The notes under the pieces: generated by a model
What the model was told of the DNA's origin: nothing
What the model saw: the letters and a program-made list of their open reading frames with translations, nothing else
Database searches by the model: none
Position numbers and translations under genes: made by a program
Shown: positions 56,367 to 64,000 of the stretch, piece by piece
How the letters are laid out: every line of letters starts with the position of its first letter
Position numbering within the stretch: the first letter of the stretch is position 1
NCBI GenBank assembly: GCA_029550345.1
Contig: JAKPHK010000035.1
Location: 1-64,000 of the forward strand
Origin: Pseudomonadota bacterium
GTDB lineage: Bacteria > Pseudomonadota > Alphaproteobacteria > Sphingomonadales > Sphingomonadaceae
Direction: 5' to 3'
Length of the DNA: 64,000 nt

Positions 56367-56385
56367 TTAACCATGTTCCGGTTAA
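56367..56385. promoter_or_regulatory. TTAACC-N7-GGTTAA inverted repeat with a CtrA-like half-site
   Basis: The divergent gap between the diguanylate cyclase and the lipoxygenase contains TTAACCAT (the CtrA half-site sequence) and a matching GGTTAA 7 bp on. Spacing of the two TTAA is 11 bp, not the canonical 7, so this is only suggestive. Confidence 0.35.
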
Positions 56386-56395
56386 GCTGGCCCGT

Positions 56396-58374
56396 ATGAA
56401 CGATACCGTCAGCCCGCATGGCTTTGTCGCCGCGCCGCACTGCGCACCTGCCAACCCGTCGCTGCCCCAGAACGACAGCGCGGCCCAGCAGGAGGCGCGG
56501 GCGATCCAGCTCGATCTGACCCGGCTGGCCTATCAGTGGGGCACGGTGGCATCGCTTCCGCAAGTACCGGTTGTCGGCGGCCTGCCCGGCAATGAGACGC
56601 CGACGCTGACCTGGTGGGTCATGCTGACCGAGATTTTTGTGAAGCTGGTTGAAAATCACATTGCGGTCCAGCTCGCCGCGCTGGAGCGCGATCCTGCCGT
56701 GGAGGCCGCCGGGATTGCGATCAATCAGACGCTGGTCAAACAGATCGGCGGAGAAGTCGCCTCGATCAAGGCGAAGATCGCGCACAACACCACCGGCGGC
56801 ACGATCTGGTCGCGACTGGAACAGGATGCCGAAATGGCCCTGCTCGCCCTGGGTGAAGAGGCACTGGCGGCACGGCTTGAGGATCATGCGCGCAAGCTGT
56901 GCGGCGCGCTGGAACTGGGCACTGCGAATGAGGCTGATCTGGGCAGCGTCTTTCCACGCAGCCTGGAGACCTATCGCGCGCTGTTTCAGGATGTCGCCGT
57001 GCCGGGTATCGCCTGGTGCTTTCAGGATGACGCCGAATTTGCCCGGCTGCGGGTTGCCGGCCCCAATCCGGTCCTGCTGGCAAGGGTCGATACCCTGCCG
57101 GCCAAGCTGCCGTTGAGCGCCGAAGCCTATGCCACGGTCGTTGCGGGCGATACCCTGCAAGCGGCGCTGTCTGAGGGCCGGGTTTATATGCTCGACTATC
57201 AGGCGTTGTCGGTGCTGGTTCCCGGCTCTTATGACGGGCAGGCCAAATACGTCTATTGCCCGATCGCGCTGTTCGCGGTTCCGCCCGGCGGAGCCTCGCT
57301 CGTGCCGGTGGCGATCCAGTGCGGCCAGGACCCGTCCGAACACCCGCTGTTCACCCCCACAGTTCGGCCTGACCAGCAATGGGGCTGGGAAATCGCCAAG
57401 CTGATCGTCTAGGTCGCCGACGGCAACTGGCACGAGCTGTTCGCCCATCTGGCCCATACCCATCTGGTGATCGAGACGGTCGCCGTGGCGACCCATCGCC
57501 ATTTGGCCGAAGCCCATCCGCTGTGGGCGCTGCTGGTGCCGCATTTCGAAGGCACGATGTTCATCAATTACGAGGCCGCGACCAGCCTGATTACCGCAGG
57601 CGGGCCGATCGACCGGATTTTCGGCGGGACGATCGCCAGCAGCCAGCAGATGGCTGCCGGTGCGCGGTTCTCGTTTGATTTCAACGAGCGGATGCTGCCT
57701 AATGATCTCAAGGCGAGAGGGGTGGACGATGCCGGCAAGCTGCCCGACTATCCCTACCGCGACGATGCCCTGCTGGTCTGGCAGGCGATTCACGAATGGG
57801 TGAAGGGCTATGTCGGACTTTACTATGCCGACGATACCGCCGTTGCCGCCGATACCGAACTTTTGGCCTGGGTGCCGCAATCGCGGGCGAGGGGAAACTG
57901 ACCGGGTTCGGCCCGATCGGCACCTGCGCGCAGCTGATCGATTGCTGCACGATGATCCTGTTCACCGCCAGCGCGCAGCACGCCGCGGTCAATTTCCCGC
58001 AGGCGACGATCATGGAATTCGCGCCGGCGGTAACCGGGGCCGGATGGCAGGCTGAGCCGCTTGAGCGCCATGGCCACGATCGCCGCGAGTGGCTGAGCTA
58101 TATGCCGCCGTCCAACCTGGCGCTGAAACAGCTTGAAGTACTCTATCTGCTCGGGTCGCTGCATTATCGCCCGCTTGGCACCTACCTTTCGCGCGATTTT
58201 CCCTATCCGGCCTGGTTCAGCGACCCCCGCGTGACCGGTGCCGAAGGGCCGCTGGTGCGGTTTCAGGCGGCGTTGCAGCAGGTTGAAGACCGGATCGCGG
58301 CGCGCAATGCCGAACGGCGCGTCGCCTATCCCTATCTTCTGCCCAGCCAGGTGCCGACCAGTATCAACATCTGA
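56396..58374 (+). pseudogene. Bacterial lipoxygenase, broken by one stop and one frameshift
   Basis: The sequence is a full-length lipoxygenase once repaired: HELFAHLAHTHLVIE and HPLWALLVPHF carry iron ligands, QHAAVNFPQ the third His and Asn, and the C-terminus ends SINI with the terminal Ile ligand. A TAG at 57410-57412 (codon 339) lies where KLIV-VADGN would need a residue, probably Gln (CAG). Near 57877-57882 one base is missing: frame 2 (AWVPQ) must change to frame 1 (AIAGEGKLTGFG). Lipoxygenases add oxygen to polyunsaturated fatty acids and are uncommon in bacteria. No repair gene or duplicate is nearby. Confidence 0.85.
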
Positions 58375-58448
58375 ACCGGGGGATTGTGCGGTTTTGCCGC
58401 GCGCCTTTCACTTGGCGTTCAGGCTGGCACTGGTTATAGGCACCCACC

Positions 58449-59246
58449 ATGCAAGCCCGATCCCCGCTCAAGCTCACCGTCCTTGCCGTCTCAGCCACGG
58501 CCATGCTGTTTACCGCCGGTTGCGCCGGACGTGGGGGCAAGGCCAAGGATACGGCCTTCATCGCGCGCGATGTCGAAACGCTCTATGCCGCCGCCAAGGC
58601 CCGGCTGGATCGCGGCGATACGATTGTTGCCGCCGCCTTGTTCGATGAGGTTGAGCGTCAGCATCCCTATTCGCCCTGGGCGCGCCGCGCCCAGTTGATG
58701 AGCGCGTTTTCCTATTATCTCGGCAAGGACTACAACAAGTCGGTCCAGGCAGCGCAGCGGTTCCTCTCGATCCACCCCGGCAACCGCGATGCGGCCTATG
58801 CCTATTACCTGATCGCGCTGTGCTATTACGAGCAGATCAGCGATACCGATCGCGATCAGAAGATCACCCTGCAGGCGCTCAACGCCCTGAACGAAGTGGT
58901 GCGCCGCTACCCCAACACGCGCTATGCCGCCGATGCCCGGATCAAGATCGATCTGGTCAACGATCACCTGGCCGGCAAGGAAATGCAGATCGGGCGGTAC
59001 TATGAACGCTCGGGCCGCTGGCTGGCCGCCAGCTATCGCTTCCGCAACGTGGTGGACAGGTACCAGACCACTAGTCACGCCCCCGAAGCCCTGTTCCGTC
59101 TGGTGGAAACCAGCCTGCAGCTGGGGATGCCGGAAGAGGCGCTGAAGTACGCTTCGGTGCTGGGTGCCAACTATCCAGGCAGCAAGTGGTATGACAAGGC
59201 CTATAAGCTGATGGACAAGAACGCCCCCGGCGCGGCGATTCGCTGA
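58449..59246 (+). CDS. bamD: Outer membrane assembly lipoprotein BamD
   Basis: The 265-aa product has a signal with lipobox FTAGC and five TPR-like helical pairs with DRGDTIVAAALFDEVERQHP, ARRAQLMSAFSYY and ALNEVVRRYPNTRYA typical of BamD. It is an essential part of the BAM machine that inserts outer-membrane beta-barrels. Length is normal. Confidence 0.94.
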   Translation: MQARSPLKLTVLAVSATAMLFTAGCAGRGGKAKDTAFIARDVETLYAAAKARLDRGDTIVAAALFDEVERQHPYSPWARRAQLMSAFSYYLGKDYNKSVQAAQRFLSIHPGNRDAAYAYYLIALCYYEQISDTDRDQKITLQALNALNEVVRRYPNTRYAADARIKIDLVNDHLAGKEMQIGRYYERSGRWLAASYRFRNVVDRYQTTSHAPEALFRLVETSLQLGMPEEALKYASVLGANYPGSKWYDKAYKLMDKNAPGAAIR

Positions 59247-59316
59247 TCGCGGCCGCGAAGACACTCTACTTCACAAGTTGACATTTCTGGCGGGCGGGTG
59301 CCTATGGCGCTCAGCC

Positions 59317-59760
59317 ATGCTGTCGCAGAAAACCCGTTATACGATCCGCGCCCTCCAACATCTCGCCGATCGCTGGCGGGAAGGGCCGGTTCGGCTTGAC
59401 GAGATTGCAGCGGCACAGAACATCCCGCGCAAGTTCCTGACCGTCATTCTGTCAGAAATGGTGCGGGCCGGTCTGGTCAATTCGACCCGCGGGCGCGACG
59501 GCGGCTATGAGCTTGCGCTGGCGCCGGTCGATATTCGCTATGGCGATATCATCCGCCTGACCCGGGGCAGTCTGGCCCTGGTCCCTTGCGCCAGCCGCAA
59601 CGCCCATGAAGCCTGTGCCAATTGCCTGCCCGAGGCCGATTGCCGCCTGCGCGCACTGATGCTGACCCTGCGCGACGAAATGGCGGCGATGCTTGACCAG
59701 AAGACCCTGGCCGATCCGATCAAGCCGGTTCCGCCGTTCGCGGAGCCGGCAGAAGGGTAG
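59317..59760 (+). CDS. Rrf2 family regulator with cysteine cluster
   Basis: The 147-aa product has the Rrf2 winged-helix start MLSQKTRYTIRALQHLA and GRDGGYELA. A later C-x7-C-x2-C-x5-C cluster (VPCASRNAHEACANC) could hold an Fe-S cluster, as in IscR/NsrR. Target unknown. Its last 41 bp overlap the convergent glycosyltransferase gene. Confidence 0.88.
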   Translation: MLSQKTRYTIRALQHLADRWREGPVRLDEIAAAQNIPRKFLTVILSEMVRAGLVNSTRGRDGGYELALAPVDIRYGDIIRLTRGSLALVPCASRNAHEACANCLPEADCRLRALMLTLRDEMAAMLDQKTLADPIKPVPPFAEPAEG

Positions 59761-60811
59761 CGGGGGTGTCGCATTCGGCAGCGCATTCCAGCGCGGCAAG
59801 GAACTGCGCTGTCGCCCGTTCCCAGCTATAGCCGGCCCCAATAACCGCCGCCGCCAGTGGATCGAGCCGCAGCGCCTTGCGAATCGCGACCGCCAGGTCT
59901 TCATCCAGCGCTCCGATCGTTGCCGGGTGTTCATCGTCAGGTCCGCGTCCGTTCGGGCCGATAATGTCGATTGGCCCGGCAACCGGGTAGGCGGCAACCG
60001 GCAGCCCGCAGGCCAGCGCTTCGATCAGGACCAGCCCGAAGGTGTCGGTCCGGCTGGGGAAGACAAAGACATTGGCCGAACAATAGGCCCGCACCAGCCG
60101 CTCACCAGATAGCGCGCCCAGAAAGCGGACCTCCGGATAGCGCACTTTCAGCGCGGTCAGATCCGGCCCATCGCCGACCACGACCTTCTGGCCAGGGACT
60201 TCGGCATCGAGAAAGGCGGGCAGGTTCTTTTCCGCCGCCACCCGGCCAACGTAAAGCAGAACCGGGCCGGGCAGAGCGGCCAGTTCGGGCAGGGCGGCAT
60301 GGCCGGGCCGAAACAGGTCCTGGTCGATCCCGCGCCCCCAAAGCCGCCATTGCGGCAGCCCGCGCTGCTCCAGTTCCTGCCCGAGCGAGGGGGTAGAGAC
60401 CAATACTGCCCGGGCCGGGGCATGAAAGCGCCTGATCAGCGGCCAGAACCGTTCGGCGTCGATCCCGGTGCGAACCGCGGCATAATCCGGAAAGCGGGTG
60501 TGGAACGCAGTGGTGAACGGAATGCCGCGGGCCAGGCACCAGCTGCGCGCGCTCCATCCGATCGGGCCTTCTGTGGCGATGTGGACGATATCGGGCGCAA
60601 AATCGGTCAGGCTGCGGCGCGTGCCAAAGCGCGGGGCCAGGGCCAGGCGGATCTCGCTATAACCGGGCAGCGGAATTGTGCGGAATTGCTGGGGGGTGAC
60701 CAGTTCAACCTCATGCCCCAGTTCAATCAGGTGGTTCACCGTCATCGAAATCGATCGGACCACGCCGTTGATCTGTGGGTGCCAGGCATCGGTGCAGATG
60801 GCAATTCTCAT
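59720..60811 (-). CDS. GT4-type glycosyltransferase
   Basis: The 363-aa product starts IAICTDAWHPQINGVVRSI and has HTRFPDY, YVGRVAAEKNL and the EALACGLPVAAY motif of GT-B family 4 enzymes. The donor and acceptor sugars are unknown. It overlaps the LpxH-like gene by 4 bp, a pairing common in alphaproteobacteria and probably linked to envelope glycolipids. Confidence 0.88.
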   Translation of the reverse strand: MRIAICTDAWHPQINGVVRSISMTVNHLIELGHEVELVTPQQFRTIPLPGYSEIRLALAPRFGTRRSLTDFAPDIVHIATEGPIGWSARSWCLARGIPFTTAFHTRFPDYAAVRTGIDAERFWPLIRRFHAPARAVLVSTPSLGQELEQRGLPQWRLWGRGIDQDLFRPGHAALPELAALPGPVLLYVGRVAAEKNLPAFLDAEVPGQKVVVGDGPDLTALKVRYPEVRFLGALSGERLVRAYCSANVFVFPSRTDTFGLVLIEALACGLPVAAYPVAGPIDIIGPNGRGPDDEHPATIGALDEDLAVAIRKALRLDPLAAAVIGAGYSWERATAQFLAALECAAECDTPATLLPAPRTAEPA

Positions 60812-61680
60812 GCCGGTTCCTTTTCCTTGGATGCGGAGCGCGCGGCGGCGGCGTCGCGGTTTGCCGCGCGGCGATGTTCTTCGGCCCAGTCGAGGATCGC
60901 GATCGCACCGTTATGGTCTTCGACCAGCGCGGTGCAGCTTTCCACCCAGTCCCCGTCGTTGTGATAGGTGATGTCGCCGATCTGGCGGATCTCGGCGCTG
61001 TGGATATGGCCGCAGACCACCCCGTCAACCTGACGGTCGCGCGCGGCATGGGCCACAGCTTCTTCAAAGGCGCCAATGAACTGGACCGCGTTCTTGACCC
61101 GCTTTTTAAGGTAGGAGGAAAGCGACCAGTACGGCAGTCCCAGCCGCCGCCGGATCCGGTTCAGCACCACGTTGCTGCGCAGCAGCAGCGTATAGGCCTG
61201 ATCGCCCAGAAAGGCGAGCCAGCGGGCATAGAGCACCACGCTGTCGAACTCGTCGCCATGGGTAATCAGCAGCCGCCGCCCGTCCGCCGTGGTGTGGACC
61301 GCGTTGAGCGCGATCTCAACGCCGCCAAAGCTCATCCCGGCATAGGGGCGCAGCATTTCGTCATGGTTGCCCGCGATGAACACCACCCGCGTGCCGCGAT
61401 GCGCCAGCTTGAGGATCCGGCGCACTACCTCGTTGTGGGCATCGGGCCAGTACCAGCCCTTGCTCAGCCGCCAGCCATCAACGATATCGCCGACCAGATA
61501 GAGCGTATCGCACTCTATCGCGCGCAGAAAATCCAGCAGCAGTTCGGCGTTGCAGCCCCGCGTGCCCAGATGGATGTCTGAAATCCAGACCGTGCGATAT
61601 TTCCGCTTGGGCCGGAACCCGCGCGGTTCGGGCAGATCAAGCCAGGCGGGCAGTGGGCGATTTCCGGTAGCTTCCTTCAT
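60808..61680 (-). CDS. LpxH-like metallophosphoesterase
   Basis: The 290-aa product has the phosphoesterase motifs DIHLG, GDIVDGW, GNHD, THGDEFD and GHIHSAEI in order. It resembles UDP-2,3-diacylglucosamine diphosphatases of lipid A synthesis, but the substrate is not proven. ATG 61680 (MKEATGNR) with GAGAGG upstream is preferred over an earlier frame. It leads the pair with the glycosyltransferase. Confidence 0.85.
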   Translation of the reverse strand: MKEATGNRPLPAWLDLPEPRGFRPKRKYRTVWISDIHLGTRGCNAELLLDFLRAIECDTLYLVGDIVDGWRLSKGWYWPDAHNEVVRRILKLAHRGTRVVFIAGNHDEMLRPYAGMSFGGVEIALNAVHTTADGRRLLITHGDEFDSVVLYARWLAFLGDQAYTLLLRSNVVLNRIRRRLGLPYWSLSSYLKKRVKNAVQFIGAFEEAVAHAARDRQVDGVVCGHIHSAEIRQIGDITYHNDGDWVESCTALVEDHNGAIAILDWAEEHRRAANRDAAAARSASKEKEPA

Positions 61681-61836
61681 GCAGTCCGCCTCTCGTTGGA
61701 TGCAATGAGCCGGTAAGCCCGCAAAGTTGCAGCTAGATGGCATTGGCATGACGGTTTCGCGAAAGCCGATCCGCCTGCCATTTCGGATCGCCGCAGAAAA
61801 TCTGCGCTTCGTCGCCGAGAAGCGAATCTACTGTTG

Positions 61837-61853
61837 TCTATTTAAAAAGTAGA
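61837..61853. promoter_or_regulatory. AT-rich inverted repeat before the YezD-type gene
   Basis: TCTATTT-AAA-AAGTAGA is a 7-bp inverted repeat with one mismatch, 30 bp before the yezD start. It is conspicuous in GC-rich surroundings and may be an operator or promoter. Confidence 0.4.
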
Positions 61854-61882
61854 GATACAACTCGCCGCCAAGGAGACCTGCC

Positions 61883-62059
61883 ATGCCGCCAGTTGGACCA
61901 GATGTCGCAATTGCCGCCCAAACCCAGCCGCGGCTGACCGATATCGTGTTGGACGCGCTGGATCATGCGGTTGAAAAGCTGCGTTTCGGCGTGGTGCAGC
62001 TGACCGTCCACGACGGCAAGGTCGTCCAGCTCGATGTGACCGAGCGCCAACGCTTTTAA
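61883..62059 (+). CDS. YezD family small protein (DUF2292)
   Basis: The 58-aa product (LRFGVVQLTVHDGKVVQLDV near the end, then TERQRF) matches the small YezD/DUF2292 proteins, which often sit next to sulfur-assimilation genes. AAGGAGA precedes the ATG. It lies between an AT-rich palindrome and a TonB receptor. Confidence 0.85.
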   Translation: MPPVGPDVAIAAQTQPRLTDIVLDALDHAVEKLRFGVVQLTVHDGKVVQLDVTERQRF

Positions 62060-62173
62060 GAGATCCCCAACCCGGGATCCGGGGCCGGCTACGCATGACC
62101 GGTCCCGGCACCTCATCCTGTTGCAGACCGGACCACCGGATGCGGCCAATCATCCTTTGAAGGAAATTGGAAA

Positions 62174-64000
62174 ATGCATCCGTTCGTCCGCTTTTCGTTG
62201 TTTGCCTCTACTGCCTTGATCGTGCAGCCCGCCTGGGCTGCGACCGATGCTGCCTCCCTCGATGCCGGTGCCGCCCAGCAGGATAGCTCGGTCGGGACCG
62301 GGGCCGGTCAGCCAGAAGATGAAATCGTGGTCACCGCGCGCCGCCGGGCCGAGGCTAGCCAGGATGTGCCGCTGGCCATCTCGGTGGTCGGCGGTGAACA
62401 TCTCGACAATACCGGGGCGTTCAATGTCGGCCGCCTTCAGCAATTGACCCCGACGCTCCAGTTCTATTCGTCAAATCCGCGCAACAGCGCGGCCAACATC
62501 CGCGGCCTGGGCGCGCCGTTCGGATTGACCAATGATGGGATCGAGCAAGGCGTCGGGATATATGTCGATGATGTCTATTTCTCCCGTGCGGCCAGTTCGA
62601 CCTTCGATTTTCTCGACGTTGCGCGGATCGAGGTGCTGCGCGGGCCGCAGGGCACGCTGTACGGCAAGAACACAACCGCCGGGGCGCTCAACATCACCAG
62701 CCGCCAGCCGACCTTTGCCTTTGAAGGGCGCGCCGAGGTGACCCTTGGGAACCTTGGTCTGAAGCAAGCGAAGGCTGCGATTTCCGGGCCGCTGACTGAT
62801 TCGGTGGCAGCGCGCATTGCCATATCGGCGACCAGCCGCCACGGTACACTGACCAATGTGGCGACCGCCACGCGCGTGAACGAACAGGACAACCTGGGGC
62901 TGCGTGCGCAATTGTTGTGGCGGCCCGGCACCACGCTCGATGTAACGCTGTCAGGTGACTATAGCGTGCAGGATCCGGCCTGCTGCGCGCAGGTCTATGT
63001 CGGCACCGGTGCCACGCAGCGCCCGCTCAACCGGCAGTTCGCGGCACTGGCGGCGGCGCAAGGTTATGTCGTGCCCAGCACCGACCCGTTCGCCCGGATC
63101 ACCGACGTTGATGCAGAGCTCAATGCCGGGAACAAGATCGGCGGGGTCAGCCTGAAGGCCAAATGGGACATCGGCGCCGGGTCCACGCTGACCGCCATCA
63201 CAGCCTGGCGATTCTGGGATTGGAAGCCGTCCAACGACCGCGACTTCATCGGCCTGCCGATCACGACACGATCGCAGAACCCTTCGCAGCAGAATCAGTA
63301 TACCCAGGAATTCCGCTTTTCCCGGACCGGGGACCGCATCGATCTGACGGCCGGCCTGTTTGGTTTTCACCAGACCGTCAGGACCCAGGGAACCCAGGAA
63401 CAGGGTGCGGCGGCGAGCCGCTGGCTGCTCAATCCCAGCAGCGCGCTTGCGTCCAATCCGGCGGTCCTGAACGGATTGCACGCCGATAATGACATCCGGC
63501 TCAATAACACCAGCCTGGCCACCTATGGCCAGGTAAGCTGGAAGGTGACCGACCGGCTGACCATCCAGCCCGGTGTGCGGATCAATTATGACAAGAAGGA
63601 CGGGCTCTACGATTCGGTCGTCACCGGGACGGCATCGGACGGTACGCGCCAGCTGGTCCTGTTCAGCGGCGCTTATGCGTCTGATCCGTGGATCGCCGCA
63701 CAGCGCGGGGTTTTGGCGCCGCAGCGTTTTACCGCCAAGTTCAGCGACTGGAATTTCAGCTGGGACGTGACCGCCAGCTACAAGGTTGCACCCGACGTTC
63801 TGCTTTACGCCACCTATGCCAAGACCTTCAAATCGGGCGGCATCAACCTTAACGGCGTTCCAGCGGATTCAGCAGGCAATCCATTGCTTGCCGCAGCAAC
63901 GGTGAAGCCTGAATCGCTGCGTCACAATGAAATCGGGGTGAAGGCACAGTTCTGGGACCGGAAGATCACCTTCAACCTTTCGGCTTTCCGCACAGATGTG
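62174..64000 (+). CDS. TonB-dependent outer-membrane receptor, runs off right edge
   Basis: The visible 609 codons are open to the window end. A signal peptide (to PAWAA), a TonB box-like DEIVVTARRR, the plug motif IEVLRGPQGTLYGKN and a start of the beta-barrel (YATYAKTFKSGGINLNG) are present. Substrate unknown; the YezD gene beside it hints at a sulfur-related uptake. The 113-bp gap to yezD holds no gene. Confidence 0.92.
   Translation, partial: MHPFVRFSLFASTALIVQPAWAATDAASLDAGAAQQDSSVGTGAGQPEDEIVVTARRRAEASQDVPLAISVVGGEHLDNTGAFNVGRLQQLTPTLQFYSSNPRNSAANIRGLGAPFGLTNDGIEQGVGIYVDDVYFSRAASSTFDFLDVARIEVLRGPQGTLYGKNTTAGALNITSRQPTFAFEGRAEVTLGNLGLKQAKAAISGPLTDSVAARIAISATSRHGTLTNVATATRVNEQDNLGLRAQLLWRPGTTLDVTLSGDYSVQDPACCAQVYVGTGATQRPLNRQFAALAAAQGYVVPSTDPFARITDVDAELNAGNKIGGVSLKAKWDIGAGSTLTAITAWRFWDWKPSNDRDFIGLPITTRSQNPSQQNQYTQEFRFSRTGDRIDLTAGLFGFHQTVRTQGTQEQGAAASRWLLNPSSALASNPAVLNGLHADNDIRLNNTSLATYGQVSWKVTDRLTIQPGVRINYDKKDGLYDSVVTGTASDGTRQLVLFSGAYASDPWIAAQRGVLAPQRFTAKFSDWNFSWDVTASYKVAPDVLLYATYAKTFKSGGINLNGVPADSAGNPLLAAATVKPESLRHNEIGVKAQFWDRKITFNLSAFRTDV

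Noticed and set aside
59278..59308. TTGACA and TATGGC before the Rrf2 gene as promoter
   Set aside because: Spacing of 19 bp and only 8 bp from the -10 to the ATG leave no room for a start site and ribosome binding site.

Overview
The window looks like a chromosomal piece of a GC-rich alphaproteobacterium of the order Sphingomonadales (Novosphingobium, Sphingomonas or Erythrobacter type). The basis is the codon choice, the separate F0 ATP synthase operon with paired b and b' subunits, the aroA/cmk/rpsA order, the acid-tailed TIGR02300 protein, a polyhydroxyalkanoate (PHA) synthase, a periplasmic S9 dipeptidyl peptidase and a large TonB-dependent receptor. No rRNA, CRISPR array, prophage or transposase gene was seen.

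Layout. 1-8.3 kb: an NrsF-like fragment, an NRDE protein and radC, then divergently the ydbH/ynbE/ydbL-type envelope lipid-transport genes and the F0 ATP synthase genes (atpI, B, E, X, F). 8.3-15 kb (minus strand): quinone oxidoreductase, gloB, rpsA, a cytochrome c lipoprotein, cmk, a small membrane protein and aroA. 15-21.5 kb: a TIGR02300 protein, tRNA-Ala(GGC), ffh and the rpsP-rimM-trmD-rplS set, which is split by three unrelated genes; rplS carries an in-frame TAG. 21.5-29.5 kb: dipeptidyl peptidase, a DUF1287 lipoprotein, asd, a broken glycosylase-like gene, a GFA protein, an alpha/beta hydrolase and AMP nucleosidase. 29.5-33.5 kb: rpsF-rpsR-rplI, a repeat-containing lipoprotein, a GNAT enzyme and a DUF808 membrane protein. 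33.5-41.5 kb: a Mur ligase and LD-carboxypeptidase divergent pair (peptidoglycan recycling), fabD and fabG separated by a GxxExxY element, dnaN and several secreted proteins of unknown function. 41.6-48 kb (minus strand): an amidohydrolase, a ferredoxin reductase, a PHA depolymerase-like hydrolase and PHA synthase. 48-56.3 kb: two tandem PAS-GGDEF-EAL-PilZ proteins, lepA and a membrane diguanylate cyclase. 56.4-64 kb: a broken lipoxygenase, bamD, an Rrf2 regulator, a glycosyltransferase and LpxH-like phosphatase pair, a YezD-type small protein and a TonB receptor running off the end.

The most unusual signal is a family of inverted-repeat elements. One copy (36868-37308) carries a GxxExxY-family PD-(D/E)XK-like gene between 26-bp inverted repeats and sits between fabD and fabG. 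Three copies without any gene (10211-10361, 24406-24582, 27564-27745) have long inverted ends, and all three contain the same short inner hairpin GCGGC-TT-N-GCCGC. A single arm lies at 217-254. Several copies lie within a few bases of a stop codon. This looks like a mobile or replicating repeat with a gene-bearing form and gene-less forms.

A second theme is broken frames. rplS, a lipoxygenase and a glycosylase-like gene each have one in-frame stop, and the lipoxygenase also has a frameshift. All three stops can be explained by a C-to-T change in a glutamine codon. They may be real decay or assembly-level sequence error; the rplS case, in a gene normally needed for growth, makes error or strain mixture a serious possibility.
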